Below, one piece after another: positions 42,712-52,030 of a DNA stretch of 64,000 nucleotides (the stretch's first letter is position 1; every line of letters starts with the position of its first letter). The DNA is from Iodidimonas sp. SYSU 1G8 (GTDB taxonomy: Bacteria > Pseudomonadota > Alphaproteobacteria > SMXS01). Made by a program: the position numbers and the translations under genes. The stretch is from the NCBI RefSeq assembly GCF_039655775.1, contig NZ_JBBYXJ010000001.1, positions 1,821,501 through 1,885,500 on the forward strand, written 5' to 3'. The notes beneath the pieces are model-generated. The model did not search any database and was not told the DNA's origin. It was given only the letters and a program-made list of their open reading frames with translations.

Positions 42712-43922
42712 GACATCACCGCCGCCAGCAGCCGCGCGCCATACTGCTCGGCGGACACCTGCCGCGCCGTCGCCTCGGCGTTGCGGGAAATCGGATCGAG
42801 ACTCTCCGGATCATCGAGAATACCCCTGAACACCGCCGCGAGGCCGTCCTGATCGCCGGCCTCGAAAAGGAAGCCGTCATGCCCATGGGTGATCACCGAC
42901 CCGGTCTCGCGCGTGACGATGCAGGGCAGGCCGAAGCTCATCGCCTCGTAGACGACCATCGCCGAGCCCTCGAGATAGGATGGCAGCACCAGGAAATCCG
43001 CATCGAGATAGGCCTGCTGCACGGCACTGAACGGCTGCGGGCCCTTGAGCGAAACGGTCCTGCCCCACTCGGCGGCGACCTTGTCCTCCACCATGACCTT
43101 GCCGAAAACATCGATCTGGGCGCGCCCGGCGAAGCGGCCCGCGACGGCGGCCAGATCATGCACGCCCTTGCGATAATCGACGCCGCCGACAAACAGGCCG
43201 CGCAGCGGTTCCGTCCGGTGACGGGCGACGCGCGGCGGCGCGTCCTTGCGCGGCGAATAGCCGTACGGCACCAGCCTGATCTTGCTCTCCGGACACCCGG
43301 CCGCGACCAGTTCCTCCGACACATAGGACGACGGCGCGAGGACCAGATCGGCGAGACGCCACTCCTCCTCCTCGCGCACCTTGAGCCGCTCGATGTTGGC
43401 CTTGCGGTGGCGAACGAGATCCGCCGGCATGAAGGCGGCGAGCCTGTCGACCATGAGGAGCTGGCTGGCGCGCGGCGCCACGCACTGCTCCAGAACCAGC
43501 TTGGGACGCGGCGAAATTGTGGCGAACTGACGGAAAAGCTCGAGCGCTCCGGTGTCGAGACCATAGACGACATCCGGCGCCGAGGCGGCGAGGCGCCGTG
43601 CGGCCATCTCGGCCACGCGCCTGGCGGCCCAGATATGCGGCCAGGCCGTGAACGGCCGCGTCATCCGCATGGCCGCGCGATACGCCAGCCCGCTGACCGG
43701 CGCGCCGATCACTTTTTCCCTCGGCAAACCAACGAGATAGCGCTGCAGCGCCCCCCTCGCCGCCGGCCGCGCCCAGTGCGGCACGATCAGATCCGTCGCC
43801 ATCGCCGCGAGCGCCCCCTGCTCGTGAAACGCCTTGGCCACGGCGTAATCCCGGCGGGCCGTGGTCTGCATCACGGCGACACGTGGCAACGGCGTAAGTG
43901 TTTCATTGGCAAGGCGATTCAT
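42708..43922 (-). CDS. Glycosyltransferase family 4
   Basis: A 404-residue GT-B glycosyltransferase. The acceptor domain starts PRVAVMQTTARRDYAVAKAFHEQG; the linker has VLAPSSYVSEELVAAGCPESKIRLVPYGYSPR; the donor domain has GLFVGGVDYRKGVHDLAAVAGRF and YLEGSAMVVYEAMSFGLPCIVTRETGS with the E-x7-E glutamates. ATG 43922 was chosen over an upstream extension because of family fit. It is separated by seven bases from the Wzy-like gene and is coupled downstream to an acetyltransferase. Confidence 0.9.
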   Translation of the reverse strand: MNRLANETLTPLPRVAVMQTTARRDYAVAKAFHEQGALAAMATDLIVPHWARPAARGALQRYLVGLPREKVIGAPVSGLAYRAAMRMTRPFTAWPHIWAARRVAEMAARRLAASAPDVVYGLDTGALELFRQFATISPRPKLVLEQCVAPRASQLLMVDRLAAFMPADLVRHRKANIERLKVREEEEWRLADLVLAPSSYVSEELVAAGCPESKIRLVPYGYSPRKDAPPRVARHRTEPLRGLFVGGVDYRKGVHDLAAVAGRFAGRAQIDVFGKVMVEDKVAAEWGRTVSLKGPQPFSAVQQAYLDADFLVLPSYLEGSAMVVYEAMSFGLPCIVTRETGSVITHGHDGFLFEAGDQDGLAAVFRGILDDPESLDPISRNAEATARQVSAEQYGARLLAAVMS

Positions 43923-43929
43923 CGGACTT

Positions 43930-45285
43930 CTATCCTTGGGCAGGCATCGGCGGGCCGTAGGCACGCCGCCGCGCGGGATGCCAGGCGATGCTGGAGAGGA
44001 CGCGCATCTGGCCGGCCCCCCAGATCATCGCGAAGACAACGGCGTAGGTCGCGAACTTGACGATGGGCAGTTGCAAATCGTTCGACACGGCAAGCACGAT
44101 GGGCGCGAGCATCAGCACATACATCATCTCGCCGGGGAACGAATGCCGCCGCCAGCGCTCTAGGGCGCCCATCAGCGCGCCGAGCGCGGAAAAGAGCAGG
44201 AAACCGAAATAGCCAAACTGCTCAAAGGCTTGCGAGAAACCAATGGGCGCGAGATAGAAATGCTGGGCGCGGCTCCAGCCGCTGACGTTGAACTCGCCGA
44301 CGGTCTGGTTGATGTACAGGGCGCTCTTGACGTCGCGGCCGACGAGACCCGCCGGGACGAACTGGCTGACCAGGGCGTTCCAGAAGATGGCCCCGTGTTC
44401 GAAATTGCCGGTTTCCTTGGCCCGCTGCACCAGGAAGGCCGCCATGGCGATCTCGTTGTTGGGCTCGAACCTGACGAAACGATCGAGACGTTCCTCGATG
44501 AAACCCTGCTGGAGGTCCTGTCCGCGATACTGGCTGCCCCGGATTTCGGGAAACAGCGCGACGACCGCCACCATGGCGCAGACCGCCGCCATCACCGTGA
44601 CGCGGCGTGGCCGGAACCGGTAGTAGAGAATGGCGACGAAGGCGATGATCGAGCCGGTCTGGAGCACCTCGCTGCGGCGGAACAGCACGAGCACGTTGAG
44701 CGTCGGATAGATCAGCGCGATCACAATCAGGAGCAGGGTCAGCCGTCCGGGCCTGGCCTTGTGCAGCATCAGCAGCAGGAAGATCGGAATATAGATCAGC
44801 CGCGCGATGAAGATGTAATAGACCTCGGCGCCGCGCCAATCGAGCGAGTAGCTCTCCATCTGGAAGAAGAACTGGGTGAAGCCGCCGGCCGTGAGCGCCA
44901 GCCCGGTAATGCCGGCATACGCAACGGCCAGGAAGACCATGGCGATGATCAGGACCCGGCTGTACTGTGCACGGCTCACCTCGAGCGGCCGAGGCGCGAA
45001 TGCCGTACGTGGACGGGCCATGTAATAGCCCGCCAGTCCCCCGAAATAGCAGAGCGCGGCCGAAACGACGAGCGTGTTTGCCGCGCCGGATTGCCTGTAG
45101 ACTTCCGCCAGATTGGCGTCGGAAGACAACAAGCCGAACAGCTTGGGAAAGATGTAGGCGAGATAAACGCCCGACACGAGGAACGGAAACCGCAGCAAAT
45201 CGACGCCGCTGGCATGCCTGAAGAATACCCAGAGACAGATCAGAGTCGTCAGCGCCAGCAAGGGAAGGCTCAACAGGTCCAGCAT
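43930..45285 (-). CDS. Wzy-like oligosaccharide repeat-unit polymerase
   Basis: A 451-residue inner-membrane protein with about 12 hydrophobic segments and one larger periplasmic loop (FPEIRGSQYRGQDLQQGFIEERLDRFVRFEPNNEIA to WSRAQHFYLAPIGF, residues about 250-355). This layout is typical of O-antigen/EPS polymerases, which are poorly conserved. It lies among glycosyltransferases, with a flippase in the same operon. Assignment rests on topology and context rather than motif. The second polymerase/ligase-type protein in the locus is at 60449-61816. Confidence 0.72.
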   Translation of the reverse strand: MLDLLSLPLLALTTLICLWVFFRHASGVDLLRFPFLVSGVYLAYIFPKLFGLLSSDANLAEVYRQSGAANTLVVSAALCYFGGLAGYYMARPRTAFAPRPLEVSRAQYSRVLIIAMVFLAVAYAGITGLALTAGGFTQFFFQMESYSLDWRGAEVYYIFIARLIYIPIFLLLMLHKARPGRLTLLLIVIALIYPTLNVLVLFRRSEVLQTGSIIAFVAILYYRFRPRRVTVMAAVCAMVAVVALFPEIRGSQYRGQDLQQGFIEERLDRFVRFEPNNEIAMAAFLVQRAKETGNFEHGAIFWNALVSQFVPAGLVGRDVKSALYINQTVGEFNVSGWSRAQHFYLAPIGFSQAFEQFGYFGFLLFSALGALMGALERWRRHSFPGEMMYVLMLAPIVLAVSNDLQLPIVKFATYAVVFAMIWGAGQMRVLSSIAWHPARRRAYGPPMPAQG

Positions 45286-45288
45286 GCG

Positions 45289-46413
45289 TCAGCCCGATCT
45301 GGAGGAATGTTTGCCGTCCGGCGGTAGACGACGGACGACTCTGGAATGCGGTTCGCCGCCGGAGCGGCGCCCGCGCACGGCGCGACCAAGTACCTCGATG
45401 TAGTCCCGTGCAACGTCCCGGGGCGCATGCAGCGCCGCGAACCCGGCGCCGGCGTGGCGGTACCGACGGCAGAGATCGTCATCGGCGAGCAACGCCCGCA
45501 CGGCGTCGGCGATGGCCTTCGGGTTTGCCGGCGGCACGACGACGCCGCCCGGACCGATCGCCTCGGGAAGTCCGCCCAGTTCGGTGCCGATGACGACACA
45601 GCCGCTGGCCATTCCTTCAAGCGCGACGATACCGAACGGCTCGGGCCACCGGGACGGCACGACCATGAGCCGGTGCCGCGACAACATCCGCGCCAGATCG
45701 GCACCGGTCATCTGTCCCGCGAAACGGATCATGCCATCCAGGCCACGCTCGTAGACCTTACGCTCCAGCAGGGCCCGTTCCGTGCCCTCGCCGATCAGGG
45801 TCACGGAAACCTGCATGCCCGCCGTGTCGAGCAAGGAAACGGCGTCGATCAGATCGATGCAGCCCTTTTCCGGGATCATCCGACCCACGAACACGATGTC
45901 GCGGTCCTTGTCTTTGGCCTCGTCTTGGGCCGCGTCGCGGAACCGGTCGATATCGAACGGATTGCGAATGATCTCGCCGCTTCCCCCGGCGGCATCGCGG
46001 AAGCCATGGCTCGTATAGAGGTTCGGCCCCAAGGTGCAGGCAAGCCGCTTCAGCCCTTGTTTCGTTCTGGCCACAAGGCCCGGCGCCGAACCGGCGGGGC
46101 TCCATTTCTGCAGATAGATGTGGTGGGATACGACGACCGGACACTGAGCCAGAAGTAACGCAGGCGCGGCCCGCAGACTGGCGCCGATCATGAGGCAGAC
46201 ATCAGCATCGAGAGCCAACTTGATGAGCTTGGCGACGCCTGGTTGGCGTTCGATGGCATAGGCTTCCTGGCCTTCCGGAGTCGCCGCCGGCGTTTCCGTC
46301 ACGACGGTGACCTGATGTCCCAGAGAAGCGAACTCCTGAACCAACAGACGAACTACCTCCTCCGTCCCTCCGACACTCGGCCAGAAAACATGAGTGTAGA
46401 CGAGGATTTTCAT
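45289..46413 (-). CDS. Glycosyltransferase family 4
   Basis: A 374-residue GT-B enzyme. The N-terminus KILVYTHVFWPSVGGTEEVVRLLVQEFASLGHQVTVVT is classic GT4. The donor domain has IVFVGRMIPEKGCIDLIDAVSLL, RLMVVPSRWPEPFGIVALEGMASGCVVIGTELGGLPE (E-x7-E) and NPKAIADAVRALL. ATG 46413 overlaps the stop of the previous gene (ATGA). The sugar donor cannot be deduced. Confidence 0.92.
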   Translation of the reverse strand: MKILVYTHVFWPSVGGTEEVVRLLVQEFASLGHQVTVVTETPAATPEGQEAYAIERQPGVAKLIKLALDADVCLMIGASLRAAPALLLAQCPVVVSHHIYLQKWSPAGSAPGLVARTKQGLKRLACTLGPNLYTSHGFRDAAGGSGEIIRNPFDIDRFRDAAQDEAKDKDRDIVFVGRMIPEKGCIDLIDAVSLLDTAGMQVSVTLIGEGTERALLERKVYERGLDGMIRFAGQMTGADLARMLSRHRLMVVPSRWPEPFGIVALEGMASGCVVIGTELGGLPEAIGPGGVVVPPANPKAIADAVRALLADDDLCRRYRHAGAGFAALHAPRDVARDYIEVLGRAVRGRRSGGEPHSRVVRRLPPDGKHSSRSG

Positions 46414-47639
46414 CTGCTTGCGGCTTCCCGACGCGCGCCCAGCAGTTCCTTGATGTAGGCAATCCACTGCGCCGCATAGGCATCATCGGTAAAGGCCGCC
46501 GCAAAGCGTCGGGCGGCATTGGACGCCTCGTTCCAGATCTCGCGATCAGACAGGAACCGGTCGACGGCCATCGCGGCGTCTGCCGTGTCGCCGCAGGCCA
46601 CCAGTCGGCCCGCCGGGGTCTTGCACCATTCCGATACGCCGCCCACATCATAGGCAACGACCGGCGTGCCAAGCGCGAAGCTCTCGGGTCCAATCCGGCC
46701 AAAGGCCTCGTCCCATTTGCTGCACATGATAGTAACGCCGCAGCGGAGGATCAGAGCGTCCCGCTGTTCGGCGCCCATCCAGCCGTGGAAGATCACGCGC
46801 TGCTGAATGCCGGCTTTGGCGGCGGCGGCCTCCATGGCCGGGCGGGCCGGTCCGTCGCCGACTACATGCAGAGTCCCGGCGCGAGTGGCGCGAGCCAGAA
46901 TATCGATGGTATCAACCCCGCCTTTACTCTCCGCCAGACGCCCGACAAAAATGAGGTCTGCGCTTCCGTACTCTCGCACAAGGCTGACCGGTTTGGGGCA
47001 GGGCGGATGGAAGACGCGGGCAGGACGCCGGTGGCGAGAAGCGCATGCGTGACTGTTGGCCGCGAAATTCCTGAACCCTCGGAGCAGGAGCATGTCGGAA
47101 ACGCGCGCAGCGATCCGGGCCAGCTGACGGGTTCGCGAGAGGCCGCCCAGACACCCTTCGCTGTCGTGAACAGCAAGGCACGACAAGCCGACATTTCGGC
47201 CACAGACGGCCGACGAGCGTGGCAGATAGCGCGTGCCCGCAGGACAGGTCAGGATCGTATCCAGCCTGAGGAAAACGACCGGTCGAAGCCATTGGAGCGC
47301 TAGGAAGGCCAATCTGGGCTTCTCGCCGACAATGATGAGCATGTCTTGCCGCAAACTCTCGCGCACCAAGGCCGAGAGCGATCCGCGGCCTTGCGAGACA
47401 GCGACATACCGCATGCCGTCATGCCGCGCGGAAGGCTCGACATCGCTCTCCGTCAGCAAGAAGGTGATCTCGGCGCCGGACGCGGCAAGATGGCCAGCGA
47501 GAATGCCAAGGCTGATATTACCGCCGAACTGTGGGCTCCATTCGCGCACGACGATGCCAATCCGGACGCCGTGCAGCGCGTCATTCCGCAACGGCGCCAT
47601 GGCTGCCGGCAACAGGGAATGAATGTCAGGCTCCCGCAT
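46410..47639 (-). CDS. Glycosyltransferase family 4
   Basis: A 409-residue GT-B glycosyltransferase. The acceptor side has GVRIGIVVREWSPQFGGNISLGILAGHLAASGAEITFLL; the donor side has LIFVGRLAESKGGVDTIDIL, LHVVGDGPARPAMEAAAAKAG, IFHGWMGAEQRDAL and WDEAFGRIGPESFALGTPVVAYDVGGVSEW. ATG 47639 overlaps the end of the phosphoribosyltransferase-HAD gene by 14 bases; the longer open frame upstream is the shadow of that gene. It probably adds one residue of the repeat unit. Confidence 0.9.
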   Translation of the reverse strand: MREPDIHSLLPAAMAPLRNDALHGVRIGIVVREWSPQFGGNISLGILAGHLAASGAEITFLLTESDVEPSARHDGMRYVAVSQGRGSLSALVRESLRQDMLIIVGEKPRLAFLALQWLRPVVFLRLDTILTCPAGTRYLPRSSAVCGRNVGLSCLAVHDSEGCLGGLSRTRQLARIAARVSDMLLLRGFRNFAANSHACASRHRRPARVFHPPCPKPVSLVREYGSADLIFVGRLAESKGGVDTIDILARATRAGTLHVVGDGPARPAMEAAAAKAGIQQRVIFHGWMGAEQRDALILRCGVTIMCSKWDEAFGRIGPESFALGTPVVAYDVGGVSEWCKTPAGRLVACGDTADAAMAVDRFLSDREIWNEASNAARRFAAAFTDDAYAAQWIAYIKELLGARREAASR

Positions 47640-48591
47640 GGCGGCCGATCCTGACGCGCCGGACGAGCGCGCGGCGGATACGCTGCAGCAGCTGCGATGA
47701 TTTTGTGTATTGATACCCCGGGGTGATCTTGTCCGGGGAGGCGAGGACCATGTTCCGGTAGTCCAGCACCGGCTTGCCCGAGCGGCGCGTGATCTCGCGG
47801 GCCTGCGCGGGTTCGCTTTCCACGAACAGCAGCGCGTCGGGATCACCCCGGTAGACATCCGCCTTGAATTTGGCGTGTGCCCCGAGCCGGCGGCGTTCGG
47901 CGGCACTCGGCAGATCGAGCATATGGAGATGCCGGTACTTGACGCCGTGATCCGCTAGCCAGGCCTCGGTCTCTGGACGATAGCGCTCCAGCCGACTGGT
48001 CACGATCCCCCGCACGGCCCCCCCGGGCAGTGCGAAATGCTGCGTCTCGCGCAGGAACTGACGGTAACGGTCGCCATCGTCATTTTCGCTGTCATCTGGA
48101 TCCCGGCAAAATACGCCATCGAGATCGAATAAAGCCTTCTCGAGCACCCATGAATGCAACATGTTCCATTCGAAGATACGAGGGAATGGGCAGGTCTCGA
48201 GGACGTCATCCACGTGATGCGCCCAGTCTTTGGAGCCATAGACGGCAAGCACGATCACCTTCAGCTCAGGGAACGCGGCTTGCAGCTTCTTCCGGGCAGC
48301 ACTGGCGGCCGCACCTGAATGCACGCTGTCGTCGACCACCAACGCCGTCCTGTAATCGCCGGCCGACGCCGACCAGCCCGGCAGCGCCCGGGTCTTTCCA
48401 TGGCTCATGACGTGGCCCGCAATGAAGCCATCCAGATCGGCGACCGGCTTGTTGAGGAGCGAGGACATCACCAGCGCCGGATACATACCGCTGCGCGGAA
48501 TGCCCAGCACGATGTCCGCGCCCATTCGATTGATGCGATGGGCTTGCCGATTGATCAGCGTCGCCAGGTCGCGGAAGCTACGATACTGCAT
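47626..48591 (-). CDS. Phosphoribosyltransferase-HAD fusion protein
   Basis: A 321-residue two-domain protein. Residues 1-140 are a type I phosphoribosyltransferase fold: DIVLGIPRSGMYPALVMSSLL, then the PRPP-binding loop TALVVDDSVHSGAAAS. Residues about 150-290 look like a HAD phosphatase: LFDLDGVFCRDPDD (nucleophile-type D-x-D-G), GIVTSRLERYRPETEAWLADHGV (motif II threonine/serine), and DALLFVESEPAQA toward motif III/IV. A basic C-terminal tail follows. Placement in a polysaccharide operon suggests synthesis or transfer of a ribosyl-phosphate building block, but I know of no established function. Ends overlap both neighbours. Confidence 0.82.
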   Translation of the reverse strand: MQYRSFRDLATLINRQAHRINRMGADIVLGIPRSGMYPALVMSSLLNKPVADLDGFIAGHVMSHGKTRALPGWSASAGDYRTALVVDDSVHSGAAASAARKKLQAAFPELKVIVLAVYGSKDWAHHVDDVLETCPFPRIFEWNMLHSWVLEKALFDLDGVFCRDPDDSENDDGDRYRQFLRETQHFALPGGAVRGIVTSRLERYRPETEAWLADHGVKYRHLHMLDLPSAAERRRLGAHAKFKADVYRGDPDALLFVESEPAQAREITRRSGKPVLDYRNMVLASPDKITPGYQYTKSSQLLQRIRRALVRRVRIGRHAGA

Positions 48592-49264
48592 CGGCCTTGG
48601 TGCCGCAGACGCCCAGATTGATCCAGCCGTGGTCGTAGCCGCGCGCGCTGCCCGGCGGCAAAGGCTTGCAGTCGCTAAAGCCCGCCCGGCCCAGCAGATC
48701 GCTCAGATACCGTTCGGAGAAGAGGGCGAGATGCCAGTTGGGATGTCCCGGCGTGCCCTTGCCGTCGCCATAGGAGAACAGGCGGCCCGCCGCCCATTTT
48801 GCGGCATCCTTCTCGTCGTTGAAGCGGTACCAGCCGTCGCGGTCGATGTCGTTCGCCCGGCCTTCCTCGGCCTCGACGAAAGCGCGGCAGATTTCCAGCC
48901 CGTTCGGCACCCACAGCTCCAGGCGTCCGCCGGGCTTGAGCACCCGCCGCCATTCGCGCAGCACGGTCTCGGTCTGGTACCAGGGAATGTGCTCGAGCAC
49001 ATGGCTGGCGTAGACCAGATCGAAGGTCGCTTCCCTGAACGGCAAACGCTTGGCCGCGTCAGCGACGTAGTCCACGTTCGGCCACCACAGCACGTTGAGC
49101 GTCTCGAATCCCGGCATGCGGGCGGGACCCGGTCCGATCTCCAGTTGCCGGGATGGCCGGCCGCTATACCGCAGCTTGCTGACCCTGTTCAGGCCCGCGC
49201 GGTAGAGGAGCCCTACGGCGCGCGTGCCCCAATGTTTGATGACTTCCTTACCCATCGTACTCAA
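48578..49264 (-). CDS. SAM-dependent methyltransferase
   Basis: A class I methyltransferase of about 225 residues. Motifs are RQLEIGPGPARMPGFETLN (SAM site), LPFREATFDLVYASHVLEHIPWYQTETVLREWRRVLKPGGRLELWVPN and NDIDRDGWYRFND. The short-form, DUF-type acceptor region fits sugar or lipid methylases. Start choice: TTG 49264 has GAGG at ideal spacing and overlaps the flippase stop (TTGA); ATG 49255 is the alternative, with the same GAGG too far away. It probably methylates a sugar of the repeat unit. Confidence 0.85.
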   Translation of the reverse strand: MSTMGKEVIKHWGTRAVGLLYRAGLNRVSKLRYSGRPSRQLEIGPGPARMPGFETLNVLWWPNVDYVADAAKRLPFREATFDLVYASHVLEHIPWYQTETVLREWRRVLKPGGRLELWVPNGLEICRAFVEAEEGRANDIDRDGWYRFNDEKDAAKWAAGRLFSYGDGKGTPGHPNWHLALFSERYLSDLLGRAGFSDCKPLPPGSARGYDHGWINLGVCGTKADAVS

Positions 49265-50811
49265 CCGGCCGCCTCACTTGTCTGCCTGTTCATGCCGAAA
49301 AAGACCCTGACAGACGCCACCAGGCGCCGCCTCTGCTGCCCGTACAGCGTCCCGATGATCGCGGCGGCCACCAGATAGGCCACGCCATAGACGATGGTCT
49401 TGGCGGCCAGCATGGCGATGCTGTCGGGCGCGAAGGGCAGGTGAATGTTGATGCAGACGCCGAGCGCCGCGAGCGAGGCCAGAAGCGGCCACGAAATCGC
49501 CGTGTAGATTTCGGCCACGCTGATCGGCAGCTGCCGCGCCGCGAAGATCGTGCAGACCGGCGTCAGTACGGTGAATGTCACGGAATAGGCGATCGCCACG
49601 CCGATGGCGCCATAGGCAAGGCCCGCGACCATCGACAGCACCAGAACCGGCACCGCCATCAGCGCCCACTTGAACATGCGACGCGTCTTGCCGGTGGAGA
49701 TCCACAGCCAGCCGGTCGAGCTCATGATCGGCTGGGCGAAGATGCCGATCGCCAGCGCCCGGAAGATGTCGGTCGATTCCGCGAAATTGGGCCCGAGCAG
49801 CAGCCGAATGATTTCCGAGGCCGCATAGATCAGCAGGCCGGCCACCGGCGCCGACGCGAAGGTCAGCACCACCAGCGAATCCACGTACATGCGCGCCCAT
49901 TCCACCGGTCGCGACTGAAGCCGGCTGAGAGCGCCGATCACCGCCGTGCCCGCCGGTCCGTTCACCACCTGAAGCGGCAGCGACATGATGGTGTAGGCCC
50001 GCGAGTAGAAGCCCAGCTCGACCGCGCCGAGCCGCCAGCCGATGAGGATATTGTCGGCATAGCGGTGCATGTAGTTCACGACGCTGAACGCCGTCAGATA
50101 CAGGCCGAATTGCAAGGCCGGGCGCGCGGCGGCCCAGTCCCCGACCAGCGAGGGCCGCCATGACGACGCGATCCACAGCATGAGCGTCTGCCCCGCGGCA
50201 GCCGACAGCGCCTGCGCGGCCAGGGCCCAGTACCCGATGTCGGTGAAGATGACGAGGCCGATGCCGATGGCCGCCCCCAGCAGCTGGCCGGCCACGCCGA
50301 TCCCCTGCAGCGCGCCCCAGTGCATGCCGCGCTGCAACAGCGCGCGATGCTGGGCGCCGAGCGCCGTCAGCGGAATGGTCAGCGCCATGACCAGCGTCAA
50401 CAGCTGCACGCGCGGGTCGTCGAACAGCAGGGCGACCAGCGGCGACGCGCCGGCGGTGAGCACGAACAGGCCCAGTCCGACCGCGTTGTTGATGAAGAAG
50501 AGGGCGCTCACCGTATTCTGGTCGATAGTCTCGGGCTGCACGGTGGCGGCCGACAGGCCGAGATCCTGAAACAGCATGGCGAAGGCCGTGACCGTCGCCG
50601 CCATGGCGACCAGACCGAAATCGGCCGGAGCGAGAAGACGCGCCATCACGGCGATGCTGACCAGCGAGATGCCGATGCGGGCGACCTGGGCTCCCAGCGC
50701 CAGCAGTCCGCCCCGCGCCGTCCGGCGCCCGAGATTGTCCATCAGATGCCCGGTGCCGAGCGCGGCCTCGTTGAGCCGGTCGCGGCGGGACTGTGTCGAG
50801 GGATCGGTCAT
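49261..50811 (-). CDS. Wzx-like polysaccharide flippase (MOP/PST family)
   Basis: A 516-residue inner-membrane protein with about 14 hydrophobic segments that moves lipid-linked repeat units across the membrane. Early blocks LGAQVARIGISLVSIAVMARLLAPADFGLVAMA and FQDLGLSAATVQPETIDQNTVSALFFINNAVGLGLF are typical of the polysaccharide transporter branch, as is DNILIGWRLGAVELGFYSRAYTIMSLPLQVVNGPAGTAVIGALSRLQ. ATG 50811 overlaps the stop of the upstream glycosyltransferase (ATGA). Confidence 0.93.
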   Translation of the reverse strand: MTDPSTQSRRDRLNEAALGTGHLMDNLGRRTARGGLLALGAQVARIGISLVSIAVMARLLAPADFGLVAMAATVTAFAMLFQDLGLSAATVQPETIDQNTVSALFFINNAVGLGLFVLTAGASPLVALLFDDPRVQLLTLVMALTIPLTALGAQHRALLQRGMHWGALQGIGVAGQLLGAAIGIGLVIFTDIGYWALAAQALSAAAGQTLMLWIASSWRPSLVGDWAAARPALQFGLYLTAFSVVNYMHRYADNILIGWRLGAVELGFYSRAYTIMSLPLQVVNGPAGTAVIGALSRLQSRPVEWARMYVDSLVVLTFASAPVAGLLIYAASEIIRLLLGPNFAESTDIFRALAIGIFAQPIMSSTGWLWISTGKTRRMFKWALMAVPVLVLSMVAGLAYGAIGVAIAYSVTFTVLTPVCTIFAARQLPISVAEIYTAISWPLLASLAALGVCINIHLPFAPDSIAMLAAKTIVYGVAYLVAAAIIGTLYGQQRRRLVASVRVFFGMNRQTSEAAG

Positions 50812-52022
50812 GGACGGACGCAATCGGGGCGCGGCCCGCCGCCGGTCAGCCACGCGTTGAGCGCCGCATGTTCGCCCGCGATCGCCGACCATGAAAACCG
50901 GGAGGCCGCCAGATCGCGCCCCGCCACCGCCATGATGCCGGTGGCGCCGCCGTCGAGATGTTCGGCGAGGCGCGCGGCGATGTCGGCGGGCTCGGGTTCG
51001 ATGCGCACCGCGGCACCCGCGGCAAAGCCTTCGGGCAGATTGCATGCGTCGGTCATGAAGACCGGAAGCCTGTATGCCCACGCCTCCAGCACCGACATGG
51101 GCAGCCCCTCGGAATGGGAGGCGAGGATAAAGCCGTCCGAGTGACGCAGCGCCGCGGCCTTGTCCGCGCCGAACAGCGGGCCGGGAAACACCACATCCTC
51201 GGAGATGCCCAGATCTTCGGCCTGTTGCCGCAGGCCCGTCAGGTGCCCGCCATCATCCCATCCGGCGATGGCCAAGCGCCAGCGGCGGAACAGCCACGGT
51301 GCCCGGGCCTCCAGCAGCGCCCAGGCCGCCAGCGTCTCCGACAGGCCCTTTTTCGGGTGAATGCGGCCGAGGAACAATAGGGTGCGACGTCCATCCATCC
51401 AGTCGGGTCGCGGCGGCATCTGCGTCAGGTCGGGAAGGTGGATGCCGTTGGGAATGATCGCGATGGGGTTGGTCAGGCCGATCGCGCGCATGGCGTCCGC
51501 CTCGGCCTGTGCCAGGGCATGCAGGCAGGCGGCGCCGCGCAGATTGCGATCCTCGAACACCAGCCGCGCGATCCGCTTGCGCCGGGCGCTGTTGCGCAAG
51601 GCCCATGGATCGAGCATGCCTCGCGGCGAGATCACCACCGGCCGGGCGGTTCTGGCCCGCCAGCGGGACACGGCGACGGATGGGAACATCCACAGCCCGT
51701 GCAGATGCAGCAGGTCATGCCGGCTGTCGTCCAGCGCACGGCCGAGCGAGCGGGAGTACCCGAATGCGGCGGGGCCCGAATGGCGGAACCGGCGCACCGA
51801 GATAGGCGCCCAGGCCGGCGCATCCTCGTCGGCATGGACGTCCTCGATGCCGTAGACGCTCACGGCGTGACCCAGCTTGTGCAACCCGATCGCGCCGGCC
51901 CGGACGGATTCGAAGAGACCGCCCGCATTGCGCGAGATGCTGGAGGTCACCACGCCGATATCCAGCCTCGGGCCGGTGTCAGCGTCGGGAAGAACGGTCT
52001 TGTGGAGGAGTCCATGCGCCAT
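50808..52022 (-). CDS. Glycosyltransferase family 4
   Basis: A 404-residue GT-B enzyme. N-terminal part: DIGVVTSSISRNAGGLFESVRAGAIGLHKLGHAVSVYG and LHLHGLWMFPSVAVSRW. Donor part: IPNGIHLPDL, LLFLGRIHPKKGLSETLAAWALL, IAGWDDGGHLTGLRQQAEDLG and HSEGLPMSVLEAWAYRLPVFMTDACNLPEG. ATG 52022 is eight bases after the fcl stop. This WbpZ-like architecture is common for GDP-sugar-using enzymes, consistent with gmd-fcl just upstream. Confidence 0.9.
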   Translation of the reverse strand: MAHGLLHKTVLPDADTGPRLDIGVVTSSISRNAGGLFESVRAGAIGLHKLGHAVSVYGIEDVHADEDAPAWAPISVRRFRHSGPAAFGYSRSLGRALDDSRHDLLHLHGLWMFPSVAVSRWRARTARPVVISPRGMLDPWALRNSARRKRIARLVFEDRNLRGAACLHALAQAEADAMRAIGLTNPIAIIPNGIHLPDLTQMPPRPDWMDGRRTLLFLGRIHPKKGLSETLAAWALLEARAPWLFRRWRLAIAGWDDGGHLTGLRQQAEDLGISEDVVFPGPLFGADKAAALRHSDGFILASHSEGLPMSVLEAWAYRLPVFMTDACNLPEGFAAGAAVRIEPEPADIAARLAEHLDGGATGIMAVAGRDLAASRFSWSAIAGEHAALNAWLTGGGPRPDCVRP

Positions 52023-52030
52023 GGCTTCGC

